A DNA stretch of 64,000 bases from Hofstenia miamia (taxonomy: Eukaryota > Xenacoelomorpha > Acoela > Hofsteniidae). A program made the translations under genes and the position numbers. The stretch is from NCBI GenBank assembly GCA_900660155.1, contig CABFPE010000030.1:1763997-1827996 (forward strand). The letters are read 5' to 3'. This document shows positions 36,013-49,047 of this stretch, one piece after another (within the stretch, counting starts at the first letter, position 1; each line of letters begins with the position of its first letter). The notes under the pieces are model-generated. The model ran no database searches, was not told where the DNA came from, and was given only the letters and a program-made list of their open reading frames with translations.

Positions 36013-36195
36013 GGTTGTGACTGCAGCTCGATATTCACTATCAACTCGATATTTTTAAAAATTTATTAATTAAACATGAATACGGTAATTACTTGCCAAT
36101 TAAAAATAGCTTACGATAGTTCAAATGTTGTTTTTCAAATTTTGCTTGTATTTGAATATCGAGCTGATCACGAATATCGAGCTATAGTCACAACC
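36013..36195. mobile_element. Short foldback element that hosts the hAT insertion
   Basis: Reads GGTTGTGAC, GCAGCTCGATATTC and CAACTCGATATTTTT on the left, and near-complementary AAATATCGAG, GAATATCGAGCTATAG and GTCACAACC on the right, about 185 bp in all. Its first nine bases (GGTTGTGAC) also stand at 33764-33772, so the hAT element landed within its left tip and copied GTTGTGAC. Confidence 0.7.
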
Positions 36196-36600
36196 CCGTA
36201 TAATACGATAATTGTGCATTGGATTGAAAAAACTGTGATTGTATTCATAGGTGTGTTGTCGTGGCATGCAACAAAACAAGAATTTTGGCTTTATATGGTT
36301 TGTTTGAATATAGTGAAACTTAACTATGATCATTTCAGCTTTTTTGAAATTCTAGCAATTTGTTTTACCCAAGAGAACATTTGTACTTGGAATATTTTTG
36401 TCAGGCACTGAGTTGTGAGTATCTAAACTTGATAATTCAAATGTCTATTTCTCGTTTGTCAAACATACAATAAAAACATCAACAAAATGACCATATTTGA
36501 GCCTTATGAGCCACGCAATATAAGATAAATTACAATAAGTTAAAATTATGTACTATAATATAAATTGAAGGAACATCTACAGGAGAGACAATCGCATTAT
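36196..36600. other. No recognisable feature
   Basis: AT-rich sequence between the foldback element and LINE debris. The frame at 36076-36411 has no recognisable motif and overlaps the foldback element. Confidence 0.5.
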
Positions 36601-37778
36601 TGAGAATACGTTAATTTGTTCGTGTATCATAGTAAGCCTCAAGAAGGAAGAAAAAGATAGATTTAAGATTAGTTGTAATTCTTGATGGATGAACACAAAA
36701 ATCGAAATTACATAAACGAATAAGCATATTTGCTAATTTGACAACATGATTAAAGCATCTGTTTTCAACTTTGTCTTAATAATTTTAAACAACAGTATCA
36801 GCAGAGTGAGAACGTGCTACTGATGAAAAATAGCGAACACATATTGTTAAAACCCTCAAATTCACATTTCATTGACAATACCAGATCGTTATATTCCAAG
36901 AGGTAGCAAATTAATAGTTTTCCAGTTAGGCAAAATTTTATAAATTTTCCCACCGGAATTGAGAAGCATGTTGTAAGGACTAACGCAAAGGAGGTAATGA
37001 AGCTGAAGATGGAACATTTATAGAGAGCTTAAATAAAGCAAAGTTGACTTTTGTATCTTCATAGTAACACATTGAGTCGCTTTTAAACTAAGAAAACATT
37101 TAAAAACAAACAATCACAACTGTTAAAATTGACATATCATAGAAAATATTTCGCAACACATTTAGAATAGATAATTGAAATTGCACCAGGACATTAATCA
37201 TGTTAAATCGGATGTTAGATTTTTCATATATTAAGCACTGTTAGAAAATATTTTAGTAACTACCGCAAATAAGAAACAGCTGCTGTCAATGCTTACGTCA
37301 AGAAAGTCATCGATATAAATATGGAACAGAATACTACCCTGAGTAACGCACTTCTGACGTGTAGATAATCTGAGATGGAATTTCAACATTGATCCTCTGA
37401 TATCTTTTTGATAAGCATGACAAGTTTTAGCCTAACCAATAAAGACAGAGTTTTTGCAGTAAACTATTGTGAGAAATTGAACACTGCAAAAATCAAGATT
37501 CTCGTCGTCAAAGGAATGGCAAACATCATCAAGATAGCAAAGGAGCTGAGTGACAGTGGAGAAATAATTTCGAAAACCATATTTAGTTTAGGAAGGAGTA
37601 AAGGACACAGGTAGTTGAATATGATACGGCTATATTTAAGAGATAACATTGGAAGAATGCTGAGAGGTCGATAATTAATAATGAAGGATTTGTCACCAGA
37701 TTTCAAAATAGTAATATGAGCAGTTTGCCATATGTCAAGGAAGGAAAAAGATTTAGTAATTAAAACAAACAGAATGTC
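36600..37778 (-). mobile_element. LINE fragment, CR1/Jockey-like, minus strand
   Basis: Decayed RT. The frame at 37464-37706 has KSGDKSFIINYRPLSILP, the start of the RT fingers. About 37310-37340 (minus) encodes TQGSILFHIYIDDFLD, the PQG...YINDL region. Several frame changes and stops are present. The left limit is not sharp. The right end abuts a plus-strand LINE end. Confidence 0.7.
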
Positions 37779-37935
37779 GTGATGCTTCTCGTCGTGATTG
37801 AATACCTAGTCCATTTGGCTCGGAATGTGTTCCTCCACTCAACTCTGGTTTTCCTTTATTGCTCGCCAATGCTCACAGTCTGGTCTATTTTATTTTTTAA
37901 TTGTGTATACCTTCAGCGGCTAAATAAAGTCATTC

Positions 37936-37955
<20 letters not shown>
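37779..37955 (+). mobile_element. LINE 3' end with (ATT)n tail
   Basis: Ends TGTATACCTTCAGCGGCTA then AATAAAG and (ATT)n, the same 3' end as the minus-strand LINE at 1-1840. Only the last ~170 bases are present: a strongly 5'-truncated insertion. Confidence 0.85.
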
Positions 37956-37966
<11 letters not shown>

Positions 37967-39530
37967 GTGTCAGTTTCTTATTGCAATCACGTGTTGACTT
38001 CATTTTCATTACTTGAAACCTGACTTGATTCTGCTGTTGCTGACTCTTAAAGTTCTCTCCCGTATGGACTGTCCTTTAGTTCCCTGGTAATTTCTGTTGT
38101 GGTTGTGCTGTTGTTCTCAGTGACCATATTGTTTCTTTGCTCTGTGTTTACAACCCTCCTTCCAATAGTCCTTGAATTCCCATTGCTGATTTATCGTCTA
38201 TGCTTCAGTATTTTCATGACCAGTCCCATTCTCTCGTCAACTTGGATTCTCCATCTTCTTTTTTATTATGACTTCAATCTTTTTAATATTTGTTGGAACC
38301 CACTTGACTTTAATGACTCATTGGAGTCTACTGCCTTAGGTCGTTTTGCTCACTATTCCCTTGAATAACTTGTATTATTTCCTACGTCCAACTCCGCCCT
38401 CCTTGAATTGGCTCTATGCTCTCATCCTGATTAAATTTTTGTTTCAGATAAACTGTCTGATCACTCATTTGTTCACTTCCATCTGTCTGTCAATTCTAGT
38501 TCCCCATCTTCTTATCTGGATACGCCTCAATATGCTCGATCTAACAGTGACTTCGTATCACTTAATACTGTTTTTTCTTCTTCGCTCCCTGCACTTAATG
38601 ATTCTTTCACTGCTGATGACTGGTACCTCTCTCTTCTCCAAGTTATATCTTTTGTTCTTCGTCATACGAAAAAACGTGTTTAGCTCCCTTTCTATTTCTC
38701 GTTCCATACTGTGCATTCCTTGAACAAACTGGAATCTTACAAGCGTAGTTTTGGATCTTCTGATTCTTTGAAGCTTTCTTCTCTCAAACAAGATGTTATT
38801 TACTTGACAAAATCTTTTTTCTATCTATCTTCTAATCTAACTCCCTTCAAGGCTCTTATTCCTTCATACGTTCCCTTCATTCCAAGCCTAACTTCCCCAC
38901 TTTGAAAATGAATCATCTTAAACTCTTACTTTGCCTCCAATTTATCTGATCCAGTCATTTTCTGCTCTGGCCATGCTCATGCCTCCTCATTCATTCGTCT
39001 TTGCGACATTGTCTTTAAGGCCCATGACATTTCTCTTATGCTTAAGTCTTGCAAATTGTCTGGTCCTTGCTATTCTGATGACGTCCCCTCCTTTTTAATT
39101 CATGAAACTTCCTCAACTCTTTCGATAAATTTAAAGCTATTTGCTCCTCTAAGCGTTTTCCACCTTGTTGGAAAACCTCTTGGATCTCCCCACTGTTAAA
39201 ATTTAACCAGCTCCCCTCTTCTCAGATCACCTCTTATCATCCAATAGCTATTCTTTCTCAATTATCAATCATCTTTGAGCGCCTTGTTTTTCGCTACGTG
39301 TTCCCAATAATTCGTCACTTCATCTGCTCTTCTCAGCATTTAAACCTTCCATTTCGCTCTACCATCACGAATTTGCTCACTCTGATTGAATGCTGCTATC
39401 TTTACTCCGATCGTAATGATCCTGGTTGCATTATCTTCCTTGACATTTCTGCTACCTCATTCTATTCTTAACAAGTTACACTTATTTGGCTTTGATCCCG
39501 ATTTCATAGAATTTTCTATCTTATCTAACC
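37956..39530 (+). mobile_element. LINE, CR1/Jockey-like, copy 2, 3'-truncated and decayed
   Basis: Same family as the LINE at 1-1840. The shared peptide SCKLSGPCY is followed by VPSF and IHETSSTLSI in both copies. FKALIPSYVPFIPSL at 38840-38890 matches FKTLIPSCVLFIPSL in the first copy. The left part carries the end of the endonuclease (CVYNPPSNSP near 38140) and the linker. RT continues to a FLDISA-type stretch at about 39438-39460, which copy 1 lacks. It ends without a tail near 39530. Many frame changes. Confidence 0.8.
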
Positions 39531-40077
39531 AACCTTATAATATATTTAAATATATTTTTAAATATTTTTACGATTTTCTTCAAAATCATTTTCAAGAAAT
39601 TCAAACTGTAGACAACCGTGAAGTGAAATTATTGGTTGTTGCTACAAAATAAATAGAGAATTTCTAGTAATTGGTTGAAAAAATATGAAAAATTTTTAAA
39701 AGAATTTGTTATAGGGATTTTTCATAAATGCGTATAAGAAATACACAAAATGTTTGCAGTGAATTCTTCCATACACTTATGTTGGAAGAGGTGTTATAAA
39801 ACGTAAAAATATTCTTTAAATATTAAATAGTTTTATTAAAATTTTTAACCCTATCATTATAAAATAGTCAATTTATTAATTTCAACTTGTCAATCTATTG
39901 GTAAAAGAAAATTTTGTTACCATTAAAATGTACTTTACAGTAATCAAAATTAAGCTGGGATTATCTTTTCTGTGCCATCTTCTTAAGTGCAAGCCGTAAA
40001 GATATGTCCCACAATGTTTCCTTTCATTTTTTATGATTCCAATCATTTAATAAATACTAAGCTCTTCATTGTTTAAG
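39531..40077. other. Upstream region of the SPNS gene
   Basis: About 550 bp before the SPNS start codon, AT-rich; promoter and 5' UTR are expected here. Nothing specific is recognised. Confidence 0.5.
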
Positions 40078-40363
40078 ATGGAAGAAGTTGATGTGCATGG
40101 CCGACCTAGGGCCGGGTATGCACTGGCCTTAATGACGGCTATAAACTTTCTCAATTATATGGATCGCTACACAGTGTCCGCAGTTCTCACCCAAATTGAA
40201 AATTACTATGGTGTCAATGACTTTCAAACTGGCCTCATACAGACATCATTCATATTCGCATACATGATTTTTGCGCCTATCTTTGGCATTTTGGGAGATA
40301 GAGTTAATCGCAAAGTCATTGTTATATTAGGAATTACTTTTTGGACGTTTTTCACTTTAACAG
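40078..40363 (+). CDS. SPNS: SPNS exon 1
   Basis: Residues 1-95 plus one base; ends ACAG before GTAATT. Covers helices 1-2 and motif A. Confidence 0.95.
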
Positions 40364-43300
40364 GTAATTCTTATTTTCAATAAAAATAGAGCACAAATAG
40401 TATTGAGTTAAAACTATTTATGTATTCAAATGAACAATTTACCCATGAGACGAATATGCTATGATTTGTCAAAATTGCTGTGATTTTGATTTAAATTTGA
40501 GCCATTTTTATACAGTGATACAGAATATCCCACCAATCAATATATTACATCTTTGTCATACATCATTCAATCATTCATTTTAAAAATGAAATATATAATA
40601 CATATTTTTTAGAAAGTTTTCATAACTTACTGTTAATTCTTGTAACATGATCTCCCGTGCCTTTTTGTAAATGTGGTTTGAAAAATATCGCCATAAAAAG
40701 AAGTCATTTCTTCTATTTGTAGGATTTCTTGTTAACCTAAATTTGATTTATCTATTTCTTCTCCAAATGTTCATTAAGATAGTTTTGAACTTGTATTCTA
40801 TGTTTGATTCTTTATATAAATACTTGATTGATGTATAAAATTTTAAATGCAGGATAATTAATTTGGTGGCTGTACTGAATCTCTCTGTATATTCCGTTGT
40901 TTATTTGATATAAGTAATCCAGATGAATGAAATAAACAAGGTCATAATTGAAGTTTAATAGAACGACTTTCGTCAATTCAAATCGTAAAAAAGATGAAAT
41001 AAATTTTGGGACGTGAATACGAAACAAAAAAAATGCTCTTGATGATACAAAAATCTTATCTCAGATGCTAAAATATTTCAAAATTTCATCAAAAATGAGT
41101 TTTGAATACTGTTATGTTCAAATCCAATAGAAGTTATGATAGTTTGAACTATATTTAGTAGAGATATATAATTCTTGATATATCAATATCTCAATGGAGT
41201 TTTTGTATGAGATTGAAGATTGCTATCATGCGAAAGTTTACTTCATAAATTTAAATTATTAATCATGTTATTCCTCAATGTAGCAACCTCAAGAACGTTA
41301 TTAAGCGCGTCAACGAAAAATTATTGTAGTGAATAACAAAACATTCAACCCTTACGTCATAGCCACAAGAAAAGCACTCAACATTATAGAAAGAAATCTT
41401 ATCTCCAGAAACGAAAAATCTGGTTAAAGTGAAATTACACGATGGGCTTTTGCCCTAGTGCAAAACACTTAAGTTAAGTACTCTTCGTGTATCATTTATC
41501 CCCGAATAAGATAATTGCGTGCTTGGGAACAAACCACGAAATAAAACAATGTTCTATTTAAATGGGACAAGTGGCAAAAACACCGTGCCTGTAGCATTTC
41601 TTCTAGTTAAACATGTTCTACTTCAAATTACACAATTATTTCACGTTCAGCTCGTAGTTTAGATCAACATGGTGGTATTGGGTAATATTAATAATTCAGA
41701 TTTAATTATAGAAGATTTTACCGAAACCTCATTTAAGTTTTCAATTGCATGTACTGCTACTAATTCCTGTGGATATACTTCACTATTTCTTCTAATATAC
41801 AACCTTCCATTAAACTCTCATAATCATATCCTAAGCCGTCAATTACGCGATTGCTTTATTTTTTATACAAAGAAATTTAAATCTTGTTTTAATCCAGTTA
41901 TAAAAGCAACATTTTTATTGGAGATTTCAATTTACTAAATTATTCGTGGGAGAGTCTCACTAATTATGAAAATGATTAGTTCCTTACTTGACTGTAGTAC
42001 CTTCCTTACTCTCCTCTTGTACTCTCTTCCTTACCTCGTCTTCATTTCCTCATGATCAGTTCTGTCTCTCTCTAGCACTCCAAAGTACTTTTACACCTCT
42101 TTGACTTCCTCAATCTTATCCCCACTACTTGTCCTCAAACCATCTCCATCTTTACATCTGGTCATTATCACTGCTGCACACTTTTCTAATCCAAATTCTA
42201 ACCCTGAATCTCTGCTTGCCTTCACCAATGTTTCTACTTGCTTCTGCAATATCTTCCTTGAACTAGCATAGATCTTCAGGTCGTCCATGTACCACAGGTG
42301 ACTCACTGCTCTACCATTCTTCTCCATCTTATACCCTATGCCTGTCTCCTTTAACTTTTCTGTGATAGGGATTAAGCTAACTACAAACAGTAGTGGTGCT
42401 AACCTGTCTCCCTGGAATATGCCTCGCCTAAACCTCAACCTGTGCCCGTCTATCTCAGTCTGCCACTTTCCCATCTCCCTCTCTAGAAACTCAACCCATT
42501 TTCGTGAAACTCCATTGGCCTCTAGCATCCTCAATACCCACCTATGTGATATGCTGTCATATACCTTCCTGTAGTCTATCCATGCCATTGCTAAGTTTGT
42601 CTTCCTTCTTCTACAATTCTCTACCACTGCCTGGTCTATCAACAATTGATCTTTGCATCCTCTCGTCTTTGTCGTACATCCAGTCTACTTGAAATCACAG
42701 AAGTTAGCAATTTCCAAGTTGTTGGCAGACATGTTATTTGCCTGAAGTTGCTTGCCTTACTACCATTCTTTGGGTCCTTCTGTATCAGAAATATCCTTCC
42801 CACTACCATCCACTCTGGACACCCACTCATCACACACTCCTCCAATGCTACTGCTAGTCTTTCATGAACACTTGTGAACTTCTTCAGCCAATACCTATGT
42901 ACCTCATCTCAGTTGTGATTACTTCTTCTTCTTGCCTGAATTCCTTCTGCATCTGCTTACTCTCTATCTCTGGTAACGCACTTCCCCAGAACCTTACTGC
43001 GTCCTCGCCTGCTCTAGCTGTAGCCTTTTCTCCTCCATCTAGTTCTTTGTAGAATCTTCCTTCTTGGGTCTCAAACTTAATATTGTCTCTTGCCTGCTTT
43101 GCCCTTGCCCTATATTTTCTCAGTTTCTCAGCTTCTGCATCTAATCTCTACTTAAGCTCCTCTCTTGCAGTTTCTATAGTCTTGCCCTTACCTACCATGC
43201 ACCTGTCCTGTACTGCCTTACTTGTCCTGATCTTCCTTTTTTGCTGCCTAATCTTTGCCCATACTGGCTTTCTGTCTCTCTTATCTTCTTGTCGTCTTTT

Positions 43301-43837
43301 CCTTTTAATATCCATGCTTACATTTTTCAGCTATTTACTTCTGTGACACTCCTAGCATCCTCTCTAACATTTTATTGACCGTTGCTGTTTCTACTGCTAG
43401 CTTGCTTTTCTTAACTCCTCTTGGAACTGGCAACCTAGTTCTCTCACGTATTTCTTCCTTCATCTTTTCCTTGATTGCTGCTTCAGTTTCTGCGCCCACT
43501 GGTTCTGCTGCTTCCGCCACTTCTGTCACAACTTCTATCACTTCATCTTCCCTTTGCTTAGCCTGTTCAACTCTCTTTTTCTCCTTACTCTCATCCAACT
43601 GCCACTTTCACACTTGTCCTGCAAGCCTCTGCTCTGTAACTTCTAATCCCGTTCTTGCCTTCCAACATTCTCTTCCTGTAACCCCTCTCATCTGACCTGC
43701 TTCTTCAGTAACACTCCAGTGCTGTTCTGTTCTGCTTATCTGTCCATTTATGCCGTCGTCCATTGATCTGTGTGGATCCTATGCTACCGGGTCTTCACGG
43801 TCCCAGTTTCGCGTTCTACCCCTTGGCCACTGGGGCC

Positions 43838-43871
<34 letters not shown>

Positions 43872-46800
43872 TCTTGAAAATAAATTAGTAAATATCTTAG
43901 GAGATTTTAATTCCAATTACTTAAATTCTGTTGAATCAAAGCGAATTGATCATATTTGTGATATTTTTGGTCTATTAATAACTATTAATAAGACCAATGC
44001 AACTAGATTTTTTAACTTAATTGACTATTTTTTTATCCTATAGTTGTAATAAATATAAAACCTATATGTTTGAGTCATTTAGTGATCACAATCTTTGCGC
44101 GTATGTTAGTAACCATAAGTTTGGAAAGTTTTTTATTCTAGGGATTTTAACAATTTTAATAAGCAAAAATTTTTAGACCTCTTGAATAACATATGCTTTG
44201 ATCTAACCTACACTTTTAATGATGCCGGTAGCATGTTGAAATTTATCGCGTGTGAAATCACCAAAGCCTTAAATCAAGTAGGACCGCTGCGAACCAAATT
44301 AATTAACACTAAATTGAGACCAGTGATTAACCAACCCCGTGATTCCGACTTGATTAAAAAACAGATAATTAAGAAAAATAAACTCTTTGAACTTGCGAAA
44401 TCGGATCCCATCAATTTTAATTGGACTAATTATGAGCACGTTAAGCAATTAATAAATAGACTCGCAAATCTAGGTACGATACTAAGTTAAAGGATTACTT
44501 CGAACGCTTAAAAAAATTTAACCAAAAATGAAATTTTCTTAATAAAAGCATGGCAAAACTACAGGGCTATGTATAAACATTGAAGAAATAAAGCATAACA
44601 ATAGGACGTACAAAAATAAGAAGGATATCCCAAATATATTAAACAGAAATTTTAAAAATATGGGTAAATTCAATTTTAAATTTGAAGAAAATGGAAACTT
44701 TTCATCTCAACAATCTGATATACGAATAAGGGAACAGTTTCATTTCAACTTAATTTCCGATCACGATCTTTGAAATGTAGTAAATAAACTAGATGCTAAT
44801 AAATTTTATGGATCCAGCAACCTACCGTATTGGATAATTAAAAAATATTTTTATACTTTTGGTGAATACCTACTTGTAGCATTTAACCAAAGTATTATTA
44901 ATAATGACTTTCCTCCGCTTTTAAAACAATCTGATATTTCACCGTTATATAAAAAAGGAGAACCACTAGATCCATTGAACTACCGACCAATTAGCATAAC
45001 TCACCATTTCTCAAAAATATTTGAAAAACTTCTAGCTGCACAAATGTTCAAGTTTATTAATGACAATATAATTTTATCAAGTAATCAATTTGTATTTCGA
45101 CCTAAGTTCAGTACATCTGATGCGATTTTATCTATCACAGAAAAGATTAAAATAAATTCAAATCAAAATTTGTTCACAGCGGGGCCTTCTTGATTTAAGT
45201 AAAGCATTTAAATCAATGAATTTCGATATTTTAAAAGAAAAATTAAGGCGACAAGGTTTTAGTTTCAATGCAAAAAAATTATATTATGATTTTTCTAAGC
45301 AATCGCACACAACGAGTTAAAATCGATCATATTTTTTCAGAGTACGTTACTACAAATCTTGGTGTGCCCCCAAGGAACTGTATTAGGACCCATTCTATTT
45401 GCATTATACGTAAATGATATTTCAAAATCCTTGACAAATAGAACTATTTACCAATACGAAGATGATACTTGTATATTACGAACAGCAGAAAATCTATTTG
45501 AGGCAATTAAACATTTGACAAAATATATTGGAAACCTCGTAACATATTTCAATCGTAATAAACTAAAAATCAATTCTGAAAAAAACTCAATTTATCATCT
45601 TTTCATCTAAACAACAACAAAGGCTTACAGAAAATATTAAAATTAATGTTTGTGATAACGAAATTAGTCAAAGTAAAGGTGTAAACTATCTAGGTGTATT
45701 AATAGACAATGACTTAAAATTCGTTAATGTCTTCTCCCACAAATTAAAAAAGATGGCATGTGGAATAAGATATTTGTACCATTTGCGCCATGTAAAAAAA
45801 TCGTCGCACGTAGAACTAATTCATTCAATTTAATTACTTTGCATTTCTTTTTCAAAATCTCACATCGCAAGAACGTTCATCATTAGCAAAAATGTTTAAC
45901 TGGGCATTTAGAACACTTAATTATATTGAAAAACATGTATCGATAACGTAATTAAGATCATCATATGATATCTTGGCCCCGAGTTTCTTTATTCAGTATC
46001 ACTCTTTATGTGTAATTCACAAATTTATTCATGAATTAAGTTCACTAAGTTTTCTTAAATAATTACTTCAAAATCAATAAAAGAAGTAAAACACTTTTAA
46101 GCATCAATAGTCGACAAGATTCATTTTCTTTTAAATGTTCAATCTTATGGAATGATTTAAATATATAAAATAATGTGAGAAAAACTATAAACACTTCAAG
46201 AAAAAAATAAAACAATTTTTATTCAATAGGCAAACATTACTGGGCATAGATAATAAACTCAATGCGTGGTCGTATTACTTTTAAAACTGCCCTTTAATTA
46301 ATATTGCATATTCAAATAATTTTGTAAATATTTTTTGGCATGTGTTAGTTTATAGTTTTGCATACATTTAAGCAATAAATTTGCTTTGACTCTTAACCTT
46401 TTGTCTAGCAATCAACAGAATCCAGTTAAATATTGTAAATTGGTGTTTTAGTGTTGGTTTTGATTTTTATATTTTGAATGAATTGTATTCAATCGATAAT
46501 AAAACTTCGTTCACGTAGTGTAAATTTTAATATATTATTAAACTATGTTTCTTAGTGAATAATTGCTATCGAGAATTGTTTGGTAAGGCCAAAACTATTC
46601 CAACTCTACTTCTCGATTTAGGCTAGGTATAGATTAAAGTTACTATTGGGATTAGTTTTCATGTTTTAACTTTTATTTCGCTTTAACTTAAACTGCACAA
46701 ACTGAAAATTTTCATGTTTTCTTTCTTTTTCTGCTAAGCCAAAGCAATATTTTGCTGTTTGGGTCTTTTTAATTCCATAAGTTTTTAATTTTCATAGAGC

Positions 46801-49011
46801 CCGGAATATGAATGCGTAGTTTTTACTGCTATTTATCCATGCCAAGCAAAAGACTTCAAGATTTTGTGGTGTAACCTTCAATATCTTTTGACATTGCTAT
46901 CCTGCAGCAATCAGTTCCATAGTGACAATGAGACTAGCATTAGCAGGCATTATTAGTTCGGATTTACTCCATGAACAGGCAAGAACTTGTTTTCTTCGTT
47001 ACGGTATAGTAGCAAATGATGCTTTGTTTACATAAAAAACAAAAGAATGTGTGTTTAACTGTGAGAATGCTATATCACAACTTTACAATTAACTTCTTGG
47101 CTAGATTGTAAATGATTATTTTAAAATATTATAGTAATAATGTAAGATGTTATTATACCATTTCAATTCGAAGCTTGCAAATACAATTCTAACAAAGTTA
47201 ATTTACTCGTTCAGGTATTGCGATTACATTTTAGAAACCAAATAAGCCTTCGAGATCAATCGCATTTTTTTTCTTTGCACTGTTTGTAAATATAATATTA
47301 ACGTATAATTATGCCAATCCGTAGAGTACTCTACATGCCAATCTAACCCTTTGAAATCACCATCGCAAATAATTTGTTTACTCTACCAGGGGACTACCGA
47401 TGTATATATTTTTTGATAAAGAGATGGCATTTCTTTGAAACACGATGCTTGTTTTTAAATTGATAGTGCATCATTACACAATTCATTATAAAATGCAAGC
47501 GAGCAACATATTGTATAGGAATGCATGTCACAACAAATAATAATTGATTCGTTCTGGTGAAGTAGATTTTCACCGACGACACCTGTATAAATGCTGGCGT
47601 AGGCCTGTTTAAATGTTTGCATTCATTCTACATGAAACTGTCGAGACAAGTCTGTTCTTCTATGCAGAGGCGGATACAGAAAAAAATTTTAGAGGGGGCC
47701 CAATGTTGAATAAATTGCTAAGTACAAAATTGGGTTCTAGGGCGGGCACAAACTATTGAATTTTCAATTTTTCCAAATTCATCACTATGCATGGATTTCA
47801 CCAACATCTACTTATTCCAAAGAATGGAAACATAGAATTTGTGCAATTTTTCAAGACTCAGCACAAATTTTTCAATTTTCAAATTACGCTTTAATAGTAA
47901 GATGCTGTGTTCTTAGGAGATTTTTGCGTTAAGCACTACAAAATAGACAAATTTTCAGTGCATTTTCACTGCCATATGATTAAGTAAATTTCCAAATTTT
48001 CACCTCATGGCATGAATGTGTGATTAGTTTCAAGAAAATCACCCAATTATAAAATGTAAAATCAATAAATTCTAAAATTGAAAAAAATGCACTGAGTTTT
48101 GATTTCACACAAAATGCTTTTAGGATTTTTAGAGTATGCATGGTGTTGAGTTTGAATACAAAAAATTTGATTAATCCTATTGGATATCGTCAAATGGGGT
48201 AAGTAAGAACAGTGAGGTGAATATAAATGGTAGACAAGGAGAAAATTTTATTTAGTTATTACTCATGCTGTGCTTAATAATTTTCATTGTTCAGTTGCCT
48301 AAAAATTAATCACAATAGGTTTATGTGCCACAGGGTATGTTATGCTAAAACTAAAATACCCCATAGAAAAGAAAGGAATCTTAACAAAAAACTTAATACA
48401 TTTCCAAAAGTAGATAAATACAGGTCTATAAATTAAATTTTAACAAAATTTAATAATATTTAAAAGAAAAATATATGAGTTTGTAAATTAAAAAAAACGG
48501 AATACTTATTTTCTTGGGGTGATTACCAACATCACTGGGAGAACAGCTGCTAAGCAGAAAGATACAAATGAATGAATCTTAAAAAGGTATTGAAGAGAAT
48601 CAAATCAATTCTTGTGATGATGAAAAGGAAGAGGAAAATTTATTCTTGGTAGAAAATTCTGATACTGGCGAAATTTAAAACTGAAAATTTGATTTGTTTT
48701 AATTTGGAAAGAATTGAAAAGATTGACAGTGATAGTATATATCAAGCTTCATTTCAGTCACTGAAACATTTTCATTTTCTGAACAGGAAGATATCAGTGA
48801 TTTCAGTTTGTATTAGATTGCTGTATGATTTTGTAATTGCATATAGCTGTCATTACAGGTTTATTATACAACTTTACATTTTAAAGCACATTCACTGGAT
48901 CATTTAACTCAATTGAGAGTGTGAAAAGGAACACATATATATATATATATATATATATATTGTAAAATCAACTGTGTTACTATTCATCCCCTCATCCAAA
49001 AAGGTAAATAN

Positions 49012-49047
<36 letters not shown>

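Larger units (their letters stand above)
33773..36013. mobile_element. hAT-like element, 2.24 kb, non-autonomous, with 8-bp target duplication
   Basis: Terminal inverted repeats are CATAGGCGGCTCGTG on the left and, read inward from the right, CAGTGGCGGCCCGTG. They are flanked by a perfect GTTGTGAC duplication (33765-33772 and 36014-36021). This is the signature of the hAT superfamily. No transposase frame is present, so it depends on another copy. The interior holds a nested foldback element (33887-34128) and a ~620-bp direct repeat (34381-34995 and 35379-36002). Confidence 0.9.

Noticed and set aside
43335-43598. Charged frame rich in Glu and Lys, like a coiled-coil gene
   Set aside because: It lies in line with the N-terminal part of the RLE-type LINE and is explained by it.
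43750-43836. GGACCGTGAAGACC-like stretch suggesting rRNA
   Set aside because: Too short, and no neighbouring rRNA similarity; it belongs to the end of a LINE.
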